NCBI RefSeq assembly: GCF_900156425.1
Contig: NZ_FTNO01000002.1
Coordinates: 168,125 to 232,124 of the forward strand
DNA: 64,000 bases
Direction: 5' to 3'
Origin: Haladaptatus litoreus
GTDB lineage: Archaea > Halobacteriota > Halobacteria > Halobacteriales > Haladaptataceae
The position numbers were made by a program, and so were the translations under genes. Below the pieces are notes generated by a model, which searched no databases, had not been told where the DNA came from, and saw only the letters and a program-made list of their open reading frames with translations. Each line of letters opens with the position of its first letter. Within the stretch, counting starts at the first letter, position 1. Shown here one piece after another: positions 1-8,935 of the stretch.

Positions 1-53
1 CCGATGATGGCGGCGACGATATAAATCAACTCGGCACCTGCTCCGGAACTCAC
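1..53 (-). CDS. 5' end of an unidentified gene (membrane-helix N-terminus), cut by window edge
   Basis: A GTG codon at 51-53 opens a minus-strand frame that runs off the window; the visible residues are MSSGAGAELIYIVAAII. The stretch is hydrophobic and would form an N-terminal membrane helix or signal anchor. The start is supported by a GGAGG Shine-Dalgarno-like sequence about 8 nt upstream (59-66) and by an AT-rich TATA-like box (91-100) at a suitable distance. The upstream ATG at 65-67 meets a stop after five codons. Too little is visible to name a family; an archaellum- or secretion-related protein is possible but unproven. Confidence 0.45.
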   Translation of the reverse strand, partial: MSSGAGAELIYIVAAII

Positions 54-109
54 GGGCGACCCTCCATGTACTCCAACTGAGTAACCCGATGATATAAAAA
101 CGCCCGCAC

Positions 110-2071
110 TCACTCGGCGTATATTGCCTCAATTTCGTCGGCAAATCTATCGAGGATATTCCGGCGTTTTTTCTTCATCGTCGGCGTAAGGAGGTCGTTG
201 TCCTCGGTGAATTCGACCGGAACGACGCGGAACTGCTTGATTTGTTCGTAGGACTCGAACCGTTGGTTCGCTTCTTCCACCGCCGATTCTATCCACTCTT
301 GTACTCTGTCGTCTCGACACAGTTCGCTTGCATCCTCGGGAAGCGAAATTCCCTCTCGCTTCGCTCGGGCGCGGACTTCCGCCTCGTTCGGAACGATGAG
401 CGCGCTGACGAACTTCTTCCCGTCGCCCATCACCATGCACTGTTCGACGATGTCGATAGCCGCGAAAGCATCCTCGATGGGGCCGGGGGCGACGTTTTTG
501 CCCGTCGAAAGCACGAGCAGTTCCTTCGCCCGTTCGCGGAAGGCGATGTAGTCGTCCGGGCGAATTTCCACGATGTCGCCGGTTCGGAACCAGCCGTCGT
601 CGGTAAACGCTTCTTCTGTTGCCTCGGGCATGTTCCAGTAGCCGTCGGTGACGTTCGACCCCTTCACGAGCAGTTCGCCGACTTCGCCGTCGGCGTCGGC
701 GAACTGCTCGCCGACCATCGACGTATCTACTTTCACTTCTTGCCCGAGTAGTGGCGGGCCGATGGTGCCGATTTTCGGCTCTTCAGGTGGGTTGACGGAG
801 ATGACAGGTGAGGTTTCGGTCAGGCCGTAGCCTTCGAGAATCGGCAGTCCCATCCCGTGATACAGCGCACAGAGGTCGGCCGAAAGGCTCCCACCGCCGC
901 TGATGAGGAACTCCACGTTGCCGCCAAGACCGTCCTTGACTTTGTTGAAGACGAGTTTGTCCGCGAGGGCCTTTTTGGCGCGAAGGCCGACGCCCGGCGA
1001 GTCGGTTTCGTAGAAGGCGACGCCCACATCGGTCGCCCACTCGAATATTTTGCGTTTCGTGTCGCTCTCTTCGGCCTGCGAGCGAATCGCGTCGTAGATT
1101 CGTTCGTACACGCGCGGGACGCTGGTTCCGGTCGTGGGTCGAACCGCCTGAAAGTCGTCGCGGAGGGTATCCGGACTCTCCGCGTAGGCCACCGTCGCTC
1201 CGGCGGCGAACATCAGGAAGTGGCCGGCCATTCGCTCGAAAACGTGTGCAAGGGGGAGAAAAGAGACGGTGCTGGAGTGTTGGTCGATGGTCGGGACGTT
1301 TTTGTCCGGTCGCGGGCCGAACCGTCGGTACGACTGATTGACGTTCGAACGGAAATTCCAGTGGGTGAGTCGGACACCCTTCGGCCTGCCGGTCGTTCCG
1401 CTGGTGTAGATGAGCGTGGCGAGGTCGTCCGGGTCGCGAGCGTCAAGCCACGATTCGTACTCCTCCGGGTCGAAGAGTTCTTTACCTCGGTCGTGAACCT
1501 CGGCGAGGGTGTAGAGGTCGTCGCGGTCGTACTCCCGCGAGAGGGAGTCCATCACGACGATGAATTCGAGGTCGAGTTCGTCTTCGACCGCGAGAACGCG
1601 CTCCAACAAATCCTCGTTTTCCACGACGACGCCGGTCGCTTCCGGGTCGCTGAGAAGGTATTCGACCTGCGAAACCGACGAACTCCGGTAGACGGTCGTT
1701 ACGACCGCACCTGCCGCGAGCAGGGCGAAATCGGACTGTGCCCACTCCATTCGCGTATCGGCGAAGATACCGATTCGGTCGTCCGCAGAAACCCCGAGGT
1801 CTCGGAATCCGGCGGAAAGGTTGTGAACGATGTCACGCGTTTGGGCGTACGAAAGCGCACGAAACTCGCCGTCCGGTGCCGCCGGAAGCACGGTTTCGGT
1901 GAGCGAGCGACTGTACACGCCACCTTTGTACTGCTGTGCGGGGCGATTCGCGTGTCGCTCGGCACTGTCTTCGAACATCCGGGCCAACGTCGTTCGCCCG
2001 ATGGCCGGGTCTGTGTACTCCTGCTCTGCGTCACGCCACTCCATACCGCCCTGTTCAAACCCATGTGACAT
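110..2071 (-). CDS. Long-chain acyl-CoA synthetase (AMP-forming ligase)
   Basis: A 653-residue acyl-adenylate-forming enzyme that would activate fatty acids to acyl-CoA with ATP and CoA. The signature motif LIYTSGTTGRPKG near residue 217, the GYGLTETSP motif near residue 415 and the FRTGDI / RAKELLVLSTGKN segment of the C-terminal hinge are all present. The length matches the FadD15-like long-chain ligases of actinobacteria and haloarchaea. It starts at ATG 2071; a second ATG lies nine codons in. It lies 56 bp downstream of a co-oriented metallo-hydrolase, so the two may be cotranscribed. The exact chain length of the substrate cannot be read from sequence. Confidence 0.9.
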   Translation of the reverse strand: MSHGFEQGGMEWRDAEQEYTDPAIGRTTLARMFEDSAERHANRPAQQYKGGVYSRSLTETVLPAAPDGEFRALSYAQTRDIVHNLSAGFRDLGVSADDRIGIFADTRMEWAQSDFALLAAGAVVTTVYRSSSVSQVEYLLSDPEATGVVVENEDLLERVLAVEDELDLEFIVVMDSLSREYDRDDLYTLAEVHDRGKELFDPEEYESWLDARDPDDLATLIYTSGTTGRPKGVRLTHWNFRSNVNQSYRRFGPRPDKNVPTIDQHSSTVSFLPLAHVFERMAGHFLMFAAGATVAYAESPDTLRDDFQAVRPTTGTSVPRVYERIYDAIRSQAEESDTKRKIFEWATDVGVAFYETDSPGVGLRAKKALADKLVFNKVKDGLGGNVEFLISGGGSLSADLCALYHGMGLPILEGYGLTETSPVISVNPPEEPKIGTIGPPLLGQEVKVDTSMVGEQFADADGEVGELLVKGSNVTDGYWNMPEATEEAFTDDGWFRTGDIVEIRPDDYIAFRERAKELLVLSTGKNVAPGPIEDAFAAIDIVEQCMVMGDGKKFVSALIVPNEAEVRARAKREGISLPEDASELCRDDRVQEWIESAVEEANQRFESYEQIKQFRVVPVEFTEDNDLLTPTMKKKRRNILDRFADEIEAIYAE

Positions 2072-2127
2072 TAAGGTAGTGTAAAACGATACAAGAGTTT
2101 ATTGTCGTTTTCGGTGATTCCCGTGAA

Positions 2128-3042
2128 TCAGTCGTCGTCTCTCTGGTCGAGATAATGGAGAACTCCGCGGGTGTTCAACACGGTTTCGGCCTCGGCCTTT
2201 CGTTTCCCCCACACGTCGTTCATCTCCTGTTCTTCCACAAAATGCTCGATAACCGCCTCGTCGTCGTCCGCCGCGGCGCGTCGGGATTCGACCGCCGCGA
2301 CCCACTGTGAGAGCACCTCGCCGTACTCGTCCATCGCCTCGTCGGAGTACGGACGCGGGCCGAAATGCGGGTAGAGAAGCGTCGTCGGGGCGATTTCGCG
2401 GATGGTTTCTACATCGTCTAGACACGTATCGAGGTCGAAATCCGACGGAGGCGAGGTTTCGCGGATTCGCTCGATTTTCGGCACCCAGATGCCTGCCGCG
2501 TCGCCGGTGAACACCGCGTCGTTCTCCCGGTCGTAGAAGATGAGTTGGTGTGGCGCGTGTCCCGGCGCGTGGGTGGCTTCCAGCTCGTGCCCGCATTCGA
2601 TTACGTCGCCGTCAGTCAGTTCGACGATGCGGTCTTCCGGCACCGGTTTCGGTTCGACGTAAAATTCCCACTGGTCGCCCACCGCGCTTTTCGTTCCCTT
2701 GACGAGATACTCCGGATTCACGAGGTGACGCGCACCGATTTCGTGGATAAATACGTCCGCGTTCGGGCACTCGTCGGCGATGAACCCCGCCCCGCCAGCG
2801 TGGTCGAGGTGGACGTGAGTCAGGACGATAGATTGCAGGTCTTCCCGCGCGATGTCGAGTTCATCCAGCGCGTCGAGGATTCGTTCGTAGTTCGTCCCGA
2901 TTCCCGAGTCGATGATTGCCGGTTTGTCGGTATCGAGGATGTACACCGCACCGTAACCTTCCGTGTCGTACATCCCAGTATCGAGGTAGTAGAGGTCTGA
3001 ACAGTCGCCCGTCGTGACTTCCCACAGGTCGCCAATTGCCAT
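2128..3042 (-). CDS. MBL-fold metallo-hydrolase
   Basis: A 304-residue metallo-beta-lactamase-fold hydrolase. The metal-binding motif HVHLDH is seen in LTHVHLDHAGG, with later ligands in HAPGHAPH and FTGDA, and a final conserved His in LLYPHFGP. The start is set at ATG 3042 (MAIGDLWEV), because residues upstream of it in the open frame are low-complexity and unlike the family. The family includes glyoxalase II-like thioesterases and quorum-quenching lactonases; the substrate here is unknown. Its position just upstream of an acyl-CoA ligase would suit a thioester or lactone substrate, but that is only context. Confidence 0.8.
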   Translation of the reverse strand: MAIGDLWEVTTGDCSDLYYLDTGMYDTEGYGAVYILDTDKPAIIDSGIGTNYERILDALDELDIAREDLQSIVLTHVHLDHAGGAGFIADECPNADVFIHEIGARHLVNPEYLVKGTKSAVGDQWEFYVEPKPVPEDRIVELTDGDVIECGHELEATHAPGHAPHQLIFYDRENDAVFTGDAAGIWVPKIERIRETSPPSDFDLDTCLDDVETIREIAPTTLLYPHFGPRPYSDEAMDEYGEVLSQWVAAVESRRAAADDDEAVIEHFVEEQEMNDVWGKRKAEAETVLNTRGVLHYLDQRDDD

Positions 3043-3187
3043 ACAGGATACGTGCGGGCCGACGGGAAAAACGATTCGCGTCGAGGAGAAGGATGTGGAT
3101 TTGTAGGACGGGATGGAACTTCTTCGATGGTGGTCACCAGTAGGGTTAGTTCGGTTAACAGAGGAACAGATCACGTCAACAAATACC

Positions 3188-3545
3188 GCAACCGCCACCA
3201 CAGGCCACACGCCTCCTCAACCGACTGCGTTTCTCGGCTTTCAGCCTGCGATACCTGCGGGCTACGGCCGCAGGTCAGCAAGACGCTTTGCGTCTTGCAA
3301 GCCTCATCCCTCGCACGTCTTCAGCGATGGCGACTCGGACGTGGAGTCCTCGCCGCCACGCCAGCGCGCGCCATGTAGAAAGGCGATTTTCCGAAATCGA
3401 CACAAACCGCGGTGGCGCGTGCGTCAGCAGGCCTGCGGGCGTCCCGAAGGCCTGCCGACTATCGCGCGAGGGATGACTGACTGAGTGGAACGAAGGAAGG
3501 AATCGGTTGGGGAGGCGTGTGGATGGATGCGGTGCGGTGGCGGTC
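3188..3545. repeat. Gene-free segment bounded by imperfect inverted repeats
   Basis: The 668 bp between the metallo-hydrolase and serS hold no supportable gene. Arms at 3188-3223 and 3504-3545 are inverted copies sharing ACACGCCTCC-CAACCG and ACCGCCACC blocks. Between them lie short hairpins, for example around the AAGACGC/GCGTCTT pair near 3280-3300. Just outside the right arm is TCATTTGGAGTCGGCAATTGC (3544-3564), a motif that recurs near 49.3 kb. The layout resembles a miniature inverted-repeat element, but no transposase or clear target duplication was seen. Confidence 0.5.
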
Positions 3546-3710
3546 ATTTGGAGTCGGCAATTGCTAACAGCAAAACTGTACTCGCTTGACCAACCCGATA
3601 TTCGACAACTGATTCGTTGACTCATCAAAAACCTCTACTACATCATCTCCCATCCCGCAGTCGAAAGAGCGATACGGTTTTTTGCAGGCGGACTGAAACC
3701 CGACACAGGA

Positions 3711-5066
3711 ATGCTCGACAGGAAGTATATCCGGGAACATCCCGACGAAGTCCGGGCGGCCCTCGAAAACCGAGGTGCCGACGTGGACGTGGACGAGTTC
3801 CTCGACATGGACGAAGAGTGGCGAGAACTGAAAGCGCAGGGCGACGACCTGCGCCACGAACGAAACGAGGTCAGCCGAAGCATCGGTGACCTGAAACAGG
3901 AAGGCAAAGAGGAAGAAGCCCAAGAAGCAATCGAGCGCTCGGGTGCGCTCAAGGCCGAACTGGAAGAGGTCGAAGAACGCGCCGAGGAACTCGATTCGGA
4001 ACTCGAAGAGCGCATCTTAGAAATTCCGAACGTGCCGCACGAGAGCGTGCCAGTCGGCGAGGACGAAGAGGACAACGAGGAGATTCGCAGAGAGGGCTTC
4101 GACAGCCTGCGCGACTTACCCGACGAAGTAACTCCGCACTACGACCTCGGGGAAGACCTCGAAATCATCGACGAGGCGCGCGGGGCGAAAGTCGCCGGAA
4201 GCGGCTTCTACTTCCTCAAGGGCGACGGCGCGCGACTGGAACACGCGCTCATCCAGTTCATGCTGAACTTGCACCGCGAACAGAAGTACGTGGACGTGTT
4301 TCCGCCAGTTCCGGTCGATAGCGAGGCTATGACCGGGACGGGGCAACTGCCGAAGTTCGCCGACGACGCCTACAAAATCGAGGGCGACGACCTCTGGCTC
4401 TGCCCGACCGCCGAGGTTCCGGTGACGAACATGTACGCCGGAGATATTCTCCTGCGGGAAGACCTACCGCTGAAGCATCAGGCCTACACGCCGAACTTCC
4501 GGCGGGAGGCCGGTGAACACGGTGTGGCGACGCGCGGAATCGTGCGCGTCCACCAGTTCAACAAGGTCGAACTGGTGAACTTCGTGGAACCCGAAAACAG
4601 CTACGAGCGACTCGAAGGACTGCTCGCGGAGGCAGAAGAAGTGCTCCAACAACTCGGCCTGCCGTACCGCATCCTCAACCTCTGTACGGGCGACCTGACG
4701 TTCTCGTCGGCCAAAACCTACGACATTGAAGTCTGGGCACCCGGCGACGACATGGACGACGGACCGGAAGCGGGCGGTCGCTGGCTCGAAGTCTCGTCGG
4801 CCTCGAACTTCGAGGACTTCCAAGCACGCCGGGCGGGGCTGCGCTACCGCCCTGAGCGCCACGAATCGACGGAGTACCTGCACACCCTGAACGCCTCGGG
4901 AACCGCCGTCGGGCGCGTCATGGTCGCCATCCTCGAATACTACCAGAACGACGACGGCACCGTCACCGTGCCAGAAGTCCTGCGCCCGTACATGGGTGGA
5001 CAGGAGATCATCGAGGGCCACGAACCCGTCGGCGAGAGCGCCCTCGGGTCGGGCGACAAAGAGTAA
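3711..5066 (+). CDS. serS: Seryl-tRNA synthetase
   Basis: A 451-residue class II aminoacyl-tRNA synthetase that charges tRNA-Ser. Residues 1-105 form the long Glu/Lys-rich antiparallel coiled coil that grips the tRNA, followed by the catalytic core. Motif 2 is seen in PNFRREAGEHG and motif 3 in GRVMVAILE. Start MLDRKYIREHPDEV is typical for bacterial-type SerRS, which haloarchaea use rather than the rare methanogen form. It is monocistronic; flanking genes face away or are separate. Length and motifs are complete. Confidence 0.97.
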   Translation: MLDRKYIREHPDEVRAALENRGADVDVDEFLDMDEEWRELKAQGDDLRHERNEVSRSIGDLKQEGKEEEAQEAIERSGALKAELEEVEERAEELDSELEERILEIPNVPHESVPVGEDEEDNEEIRREGFDSLRDLPDEVTPHYDLGEDLEIIDEARGAKVAGSGFYFLKGDGARLEHALIQFMLNLHREQKYVDVFPPVPVDSEAMTGTGQLPKFADDAYKIEGDDLWLCPTAEVPVTNMYAGDILLREDLPLKHQAYTPNFRREAGEHGVATRGIVRVHQFNKVELVNFVEPENSYERLEGLLAEAEEVLQQLGLPYRILNLCTGDLTFSSAKTYDIEVWAPGDDMDDGPEAGGRWLEVSSASNFEDFQARRAGLRYRPERHESTEYLHTLNASGTAVGRVMVAILEYYQNDDGTVTVPEVLRPYMGGQEIIEGHEPVGESALGSGDKE

Positions 5067-5112
5067 AACGGTCGTCTCACATTTCAGAACAACAACGTAA
5101 GTCGGTTTCAAA

Positions 5113-5988
5113 CTAGTCGTACGTCAGCGTCATCCCGCCGTCGAACAACAAATCCCCGCCGTTCAGGTGTTTCGCGTGTTTCGAAAAGCCGAACACGAAC
5201 AGGTTGGCAACATCGACGGGTTCCATCATCTCCGTGCTTCGCGCTTGGCCGAGCATCACGTCCTCTACGACTTCATCGACGGAAATTCCGCGCTGGTCTG
5301 CGGTATCTGGAATTTGGTTCGTGACGAGCGGCGTCTTCACGTAGCCCGTGCTGACCGAGAACGAGCGAATCGAACCGTCGCCTTCTGCCGCAATCGACTG
5401 TGTGAGGCCACGCAGGCCGAACTTCGAGACGTTGTAGGCGACCTTGTCCGCGGTGACGTAATGCCCGTGAACCGAACACATGTTGCCGACACAGCCCACG
5501 CCGTCGTCCGTATCGCGAATGTGAGGCAGACAGCGTTTCGAGAGGTAGAGGGGCGCTCTGAGCATGATTTCGTGAATCGTGTCGTAGGTTTCCATCGGGA
5601 ACTCCTCGATGGAGTCGATGTGTTGCATCCCGGCGATGTTGGCGAGGTAGCGAATCGTGCCGTGGTCTGCGGCAGAATCCACGATTCTGTCGAGGTCGTC
5701 GTCCTCGGTCAGGTCGGCGGTGACCGACTCGAACTCGCCAGCGAGTTCGAGTTCCGCGATTTTGTCCGCGGTTTCGTCCAATCCGGATTCGTCTACGTCA
5801 GTTCCGACGACGGTGAGGCCGTTTGCCGCCAGTGCGATGGCGGTCGAACGCCCGATTCCAGACCCCGCGCCGGTTACGATACAGACGTTCTCGGTGGTGA
5901 AATGGTCGTCATCGACGGTGAGAATGTCGTCAATCGTCGTCTCCGGCGGGGAAATTCGGTCGTCAGCCTCGCGCTGTGAGCCAGTCAT
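5113..5988 (-). CDS. Short-chain dehydrogenase, 3-hydroxybutyrate dehydrogenase-like
   Basis: A 291-residue SDR oxidoreductase. The NAD(P)-binding glycine motif TGAGSGIGRS is near residue 40, an NAG-type motif appears as ANIAGMQH, and the catalytic Tyr-Lys pair is in YNVSKFG. The C-terminal LNGGDLLFDGGMT resembles 3-hydroxybutyrate dehydrogenases. The start is placed at ATG 5988 (MTGSQREADD); the 27 residues available upstream are unlike the family. A TATA-like AT stretch lies near 6040-6050, shared with the divergent regulator. Substrate assignment is by resemblance only. Confidence 0.82.
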   Translation of the reverse strand: MTGSQREADDRISPPETTIDDILTVDDDHFTTENVCIVTGAGSGIGRSTAIALAANGLTVVGTDVDESGLDETADKIAELELAGEFESVTADLTEDDDLDRIVDSAADHGTIRYLANIAGMQHIDSIEEFPMETYDTIHEIMLRAPLYLSKRCLPHIRDTDDGVGCVGNMCSVHGHYVTADKVAYNVSKFGLRGLTQSIAAEGDGSIRSFSVSTGYVKTPLVTNQIPDTADQRGISVDEVVEDVMLGQARSTEMMEPVDVANLFVFGFSKHAKHLNGGDLLFDGGMTLTYD

Positions 5989-6099
5989 TCGTGGGGTAGC
6001 TGAGACGGCGAATGGGGGAAAACCATGAGGTTGATATGTAAATTTAAGCCGGATGGCAATTTTCGCCACCTATATTTGGCATGAACGATGACATGGGTT

Positions 6100-6825
6100 A
6101 TGATTTCGGTAACAATGGACATGGTACAGTACGACTGTCCATACATCGACGTAACGGACGAAGTCGATGTCTCGTTTCATACGATGCACTGGGATTTCAA
6201 CACGGCCAAACAGAAGTTGGAAACCAGAATCCTCGTTACCGGAGACGACCGCGGCGCGTTGACGAATGGTCTAAGCGCGCTCAAAAGTCACGACGGAATG
6301 TTGGGATTCGAACTCCTTTCGCGTCGGGAAAACACCGCGGTCATCAAATCCTTCATCGGGCAGACGAACGCCATGCGAACCATTCGAGAACACGACGGCT
6401 ACATCACCGGCCCGTTTCAAATCAGCGACGGGAGCGAACTCTGGAGCGTCGGTTTCGACACCGCAGACAACACCGACAATGCCCTCTCGGCTTTGGAAGA
6501 CGACAACGATTTTCGCGTCGAGAGCCGAAACGCCACGTCGTTCGAGGACTACCTCGACGTAATCCAGCACCTCGGCGCGGCGAAAAACGTCCTCGACGGC
6601 TGTCGTGACCTCTCCGAGAGGGAACGTCAAACGCTGAAGAAGGCGGTTGACGGGGGCTATTTCCAGACGCCCCGAAACGCGACGCTCGGCACGCTGGCCG
6701 AGGAGTTTGATGTGTCGAAAACCGCGGCTTCGAAGAATCTCCGGCGGGCCGAAGGAAAAGTCCTCGAACGAATCGTCTCGTCGTTTCCCGAGGTCGAAGA
6801 CGAAACCGTACTGGCCCGAAAGTAA
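6100..6825 (+). CDS. Bacterio-opsin-activator-type HTH transcriptional regulator
   Basis: About 241 residues with a haloarchaeal HTH_10 DNA-binding domain at the C-terminus (ERQTLKKAVDGGYF..PRNATLGTLAEEF..SKTAASKNLRRAE). The N-terminal two-thirds is a sensor-like domain of unknown ligand. Several in-frame ATGs exist (6088, 6100, 6115, 6121). I chose 6100 because the TATA-like box CTATATTT at 6070-6077 would start transcription there, giving a leaderless mRNA as is common in haloarchaea. It is divergent from the dehydrogenase and might regulate it. Confidence 0.82.
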   Translation: MISVTMDMVQYDCPYIDVTDEVDVSFHTMHWDFNTAKQKLETRILVTGDDRGALTNGLSALKSHDGMLGFELLSRRENTAVIKSFIGQTNAMRTIREHDGYITGPFQISDGSELWSVGFDTADNTDNALSALEDDNDFRVESRNATSFEDYLDVIQHLGAAKNVLDGCRDLSERERQTLKKAVDGGYFQTPRNATLGTLAEEFDVSKTAASKNLRRAEGKVLERIVSSFPEVEDETVLARK

Positions 6826-6855
6826 CAACTCGAAAACAGGATTCAAAAACCGAAA

Positions 6856-7362
6856 TCAGAACAGTCCGTTCGACGTTTCGACTTCGACAGCGACGTGGGA
6901 AAGTGCGGATTCGTTTTGCAGTGCTTCCACATCCCCCACCTGTGAGTCCGCCGATTTCGTCGCGTGAAGTTCGAACGAGTCGGATTCGTCGTCCGTTTCC
7001 CACTCCACGGTCAACGCCGCCCGGCGAAACAGCGAGCCGTCTCGAAGCCGAATCGACTCGACCGCGGCGAGCGGAACGGCGAAGTTCCGCTCGCTGAGCG
7101 TGAGTACTCGTTGTGGTGTGGCGTTTTCGATTTCCTGTCGTCGCCGTTCGCCCGTATCCGCCCGCAAGAGCATGGATTTGAACGATTCGCCGACGAAACA
7201 CCAGACGAGTCGCTCGTCGGTGACGAGCAGTTCCCAGTACTCCATCGACGTGGGACGCTGACGAAACCAGCCCGTGAGGTGCGCGAGCAGGCTTTCGTCG
7301 GGGGTGTCGGAGCTATCGAGATTGTCGGTCATGGTTTCGTTTGATTGGGCCACTCTACTCAT
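6856..7362 (-). CDS. Conserved hypothetical protein, possible PH-like fold
   Basis: A 168-residue acidic protein with no recognised catalytic motif. The pattern of alternating hydrophobic strands (YWELLVTDERLVWCFVGE, FAVPLAAVESIRLRDG, ALTVEWETDD) resembles small PH-like beta-barrel domains that often accompany membrane systems. It begins 2 bp after the stop codon of the symporter gene, so it is the last gene of a three-gene operon. A second ATG ten codons downstream is also possible. Function unknown; the PH-like idea is inference. Confidence 0.6.
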   Translation of the reverse strand: MSRVAQSNETMTDNLDSSDTPDESLLAHLTGWFRQRPTSMEYWELLVTDERLVWCFVGESFKSMLLRADTGERRRQEIENATPQRVLTLSERNFAVPLAAVESIRLRDGSLFRRAALTVEWETDDESDSFELHATKSADSQVGDVEALQNESALSHVAVEVETSNGLF

Positions 7363-7363
7363 G

Positions 7364-8935
7364 CTATCGTTCGAGCAAAATGGCGATGTCCTCCGGAACC
7401 GTCGTCCGTTCCTGCGTCGCTATCGAGACGCCGATGAACAAGGCGATGGTCACCAAGAGCGCGACCGTTCCGACCGGGAACGAACCGGGGAACGGATACA
7501 GATTCGTGATTGCAGTGCCGACGCCCGACAGTCCAATCGTGTCGGCAATCGACGGCACCGCGCTGTAGAACAGGTTGACCGTCAACCCGCCGACGAGGGC
7601 GGCGATTGCGCCTTCTTTCGTCGCCCCCTTCCAATTCAACCCGAGGCCCGCGATGGCGAAGAACGCCGCCGCGAAGAATCCCCAGCCGATAGTGCCGAGG
7701 ATGCCGACCAGCGCCTCGGAAAAGTAGACGATAAGCGTCGAGGCAATCGTCAAACCGGCGAGCGCGGCCTGTGTCACTCGAAGTTCGGTTTTATCGTCGC
7801 TGATGGGTCGGCCGAGCGCCCGCGGAATGTCGCGGGAAACCGCCGCCGCACCGATGTTCAGGAACGAGTCGCTGGTGCTCATGATGGCCGCGAGCAGTGC
7901 CGCGAGAATGAGCCCAGCCACGATGCCGGGAGTGTGTTGGAGAACGAAAATCGGGCCGACGCTGGCCGGGTCCTGTGGCGCGGCGGTCTGTCCCGCTTCG
8001 ACCATCGCGCGCATCGACAGGCCGGTGGAGAACGCGAGCAGACTGGAAATCGCGTAGGTCACCGCGGCGATTGGTGCACCCCAGCGGAGGATTTTGAGAT
8101 TCCGACTCATGTAGAACTTCGTGATGAGGTGTGGCTGTCCCGCCGCACCGACCGAAAACAGAATCCACCAACCGAGTGCCGTGAAGATGGTCGCACCCGC
8201 CGCACCCATCGCGCCGAACGGCGAGATGAACGCCGGGTCGGCGGAGGCGAGGTTTTGCGAAATCGACTGCATTCCGCCACCGAACGAGAGCGCGTAGGAG
8301 AAGACGAACACCGACCCGACAATCATCGTGATTGCCTGCACGAAGTCAGTCCAGACGCCAGCAATCATGCCGCCTAGGACACTGTACAGGAGCAGGATGA
8401 GCGCGCCGATGACCAGTCCCCACAGCACTGGCAAACCGAAAATCGCCCGCATGACGTACTGAAGCGCGGCGAGATTCGTCGCCAGATACGCCATCACGCC
8501 GACGATGACCGCGACTGCGGTCAGGCCGCGAACCCACGCGCTCTCGTATCTGACGTACATTCCGTCCGCGAGCGTCATCACGTCGCGGATGTCTGCCAGC
8601 AGGCGCATCCGTTTGGCCAGCAGAACCCACGTCACGACGAATCCGAGCGGGGCGGTGAAGAAAATCCACAGCGCAGTCGTCCCGAACGAGTAGACGAGTT
8701 CGGGACCGCCGACGAAGCCGAATCCGGACTGAATGACCGAAAACGCGGTCAAAGCAAGCACCCACGTTCCGATGCTCTTTCCGGTGATGAGGAAGTCCTC
8801 GGTACTCTCGGTTTGGAGGTAGCCCCAGACGCCGATGCCGAGCACCATCAGCAGATAGAGTCCGCCGAAAAGTAGGACGTAGGGACTGTCCGTAACCGGA
8901 ATTTCCTGTAGCGGAATCAACGGTAGCGTCATCAC
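7364..8935 (-). CDS. Sodium:solute symporter (SSS family)
   Basis: A 523-residue polytopic membrane protein with about 13 transmembrane helices. N-terminal GIGVWGYLQTESTEDFLITG is the typical SSS first-loop signature, and SDSFLNIGAAAVSRD matches the Na+-site and helix-8/9 region conserved in this family. It would import an organic solute with Na+. Its ATG overlaps the stop codon of the upstream membrane gene by 4 bp, so the two are translationally coupled. The arrangement of a small multi-helix partner followed by an SSS permease recurs in acetate and monocarboxylate uptake systems, but the solute is not known here. Confidence 0.88.
   Translation of the reverse strand: MMTLPLIPLQEIPVTDSPYVLLFGGLYLLMVLGIGVWGYLQTESTEDFLITGKSIGTWVLALTAFSVIQSGFGFVGGPELVYSFGTTALWIFFTAPLGFVVTWVLLAKRMRLLADIRDVMTLADGMYVRYESAWVRGLTAVAVIVGVMAYLATNLAALQYVMRAIFGLPVLWGLVIGALILLLYSVLGGMIAGVWTDFVQAITMIVGSVFVFSYALSFGGGMQSISQNLASADPAFISPFGAMGAAGATIFTALGWWILFSVGAAGQPHLITKFYMSRNLKILRWGAPIAAVTYAISSLLAFSTGLSMRAMVEAGQTAAPQDPASVGPIFVLQHTPGIVAGLILAALLAAIMSTSDSFLNIGAAAVSRDIPRALGRPISDDKTELRVTQAALAGLTIASTLIVYFSEALVGILGTIGWGFFAAAFFAIAGLGLNWKGATKEGAIAALVGGLTVNLFYSAVPSIADTIGLSGVGTAITNLYPFPGSFPVGTVALLVTIALFIGVSIATQERTTVPEDIAILLER

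Noticed and set aside
857..2068. 403-residue plus-strand frame across the acyl-CoA ligase
   Set aside because: Antisense shadow, Arg/Val-rich with no recognisable domain.
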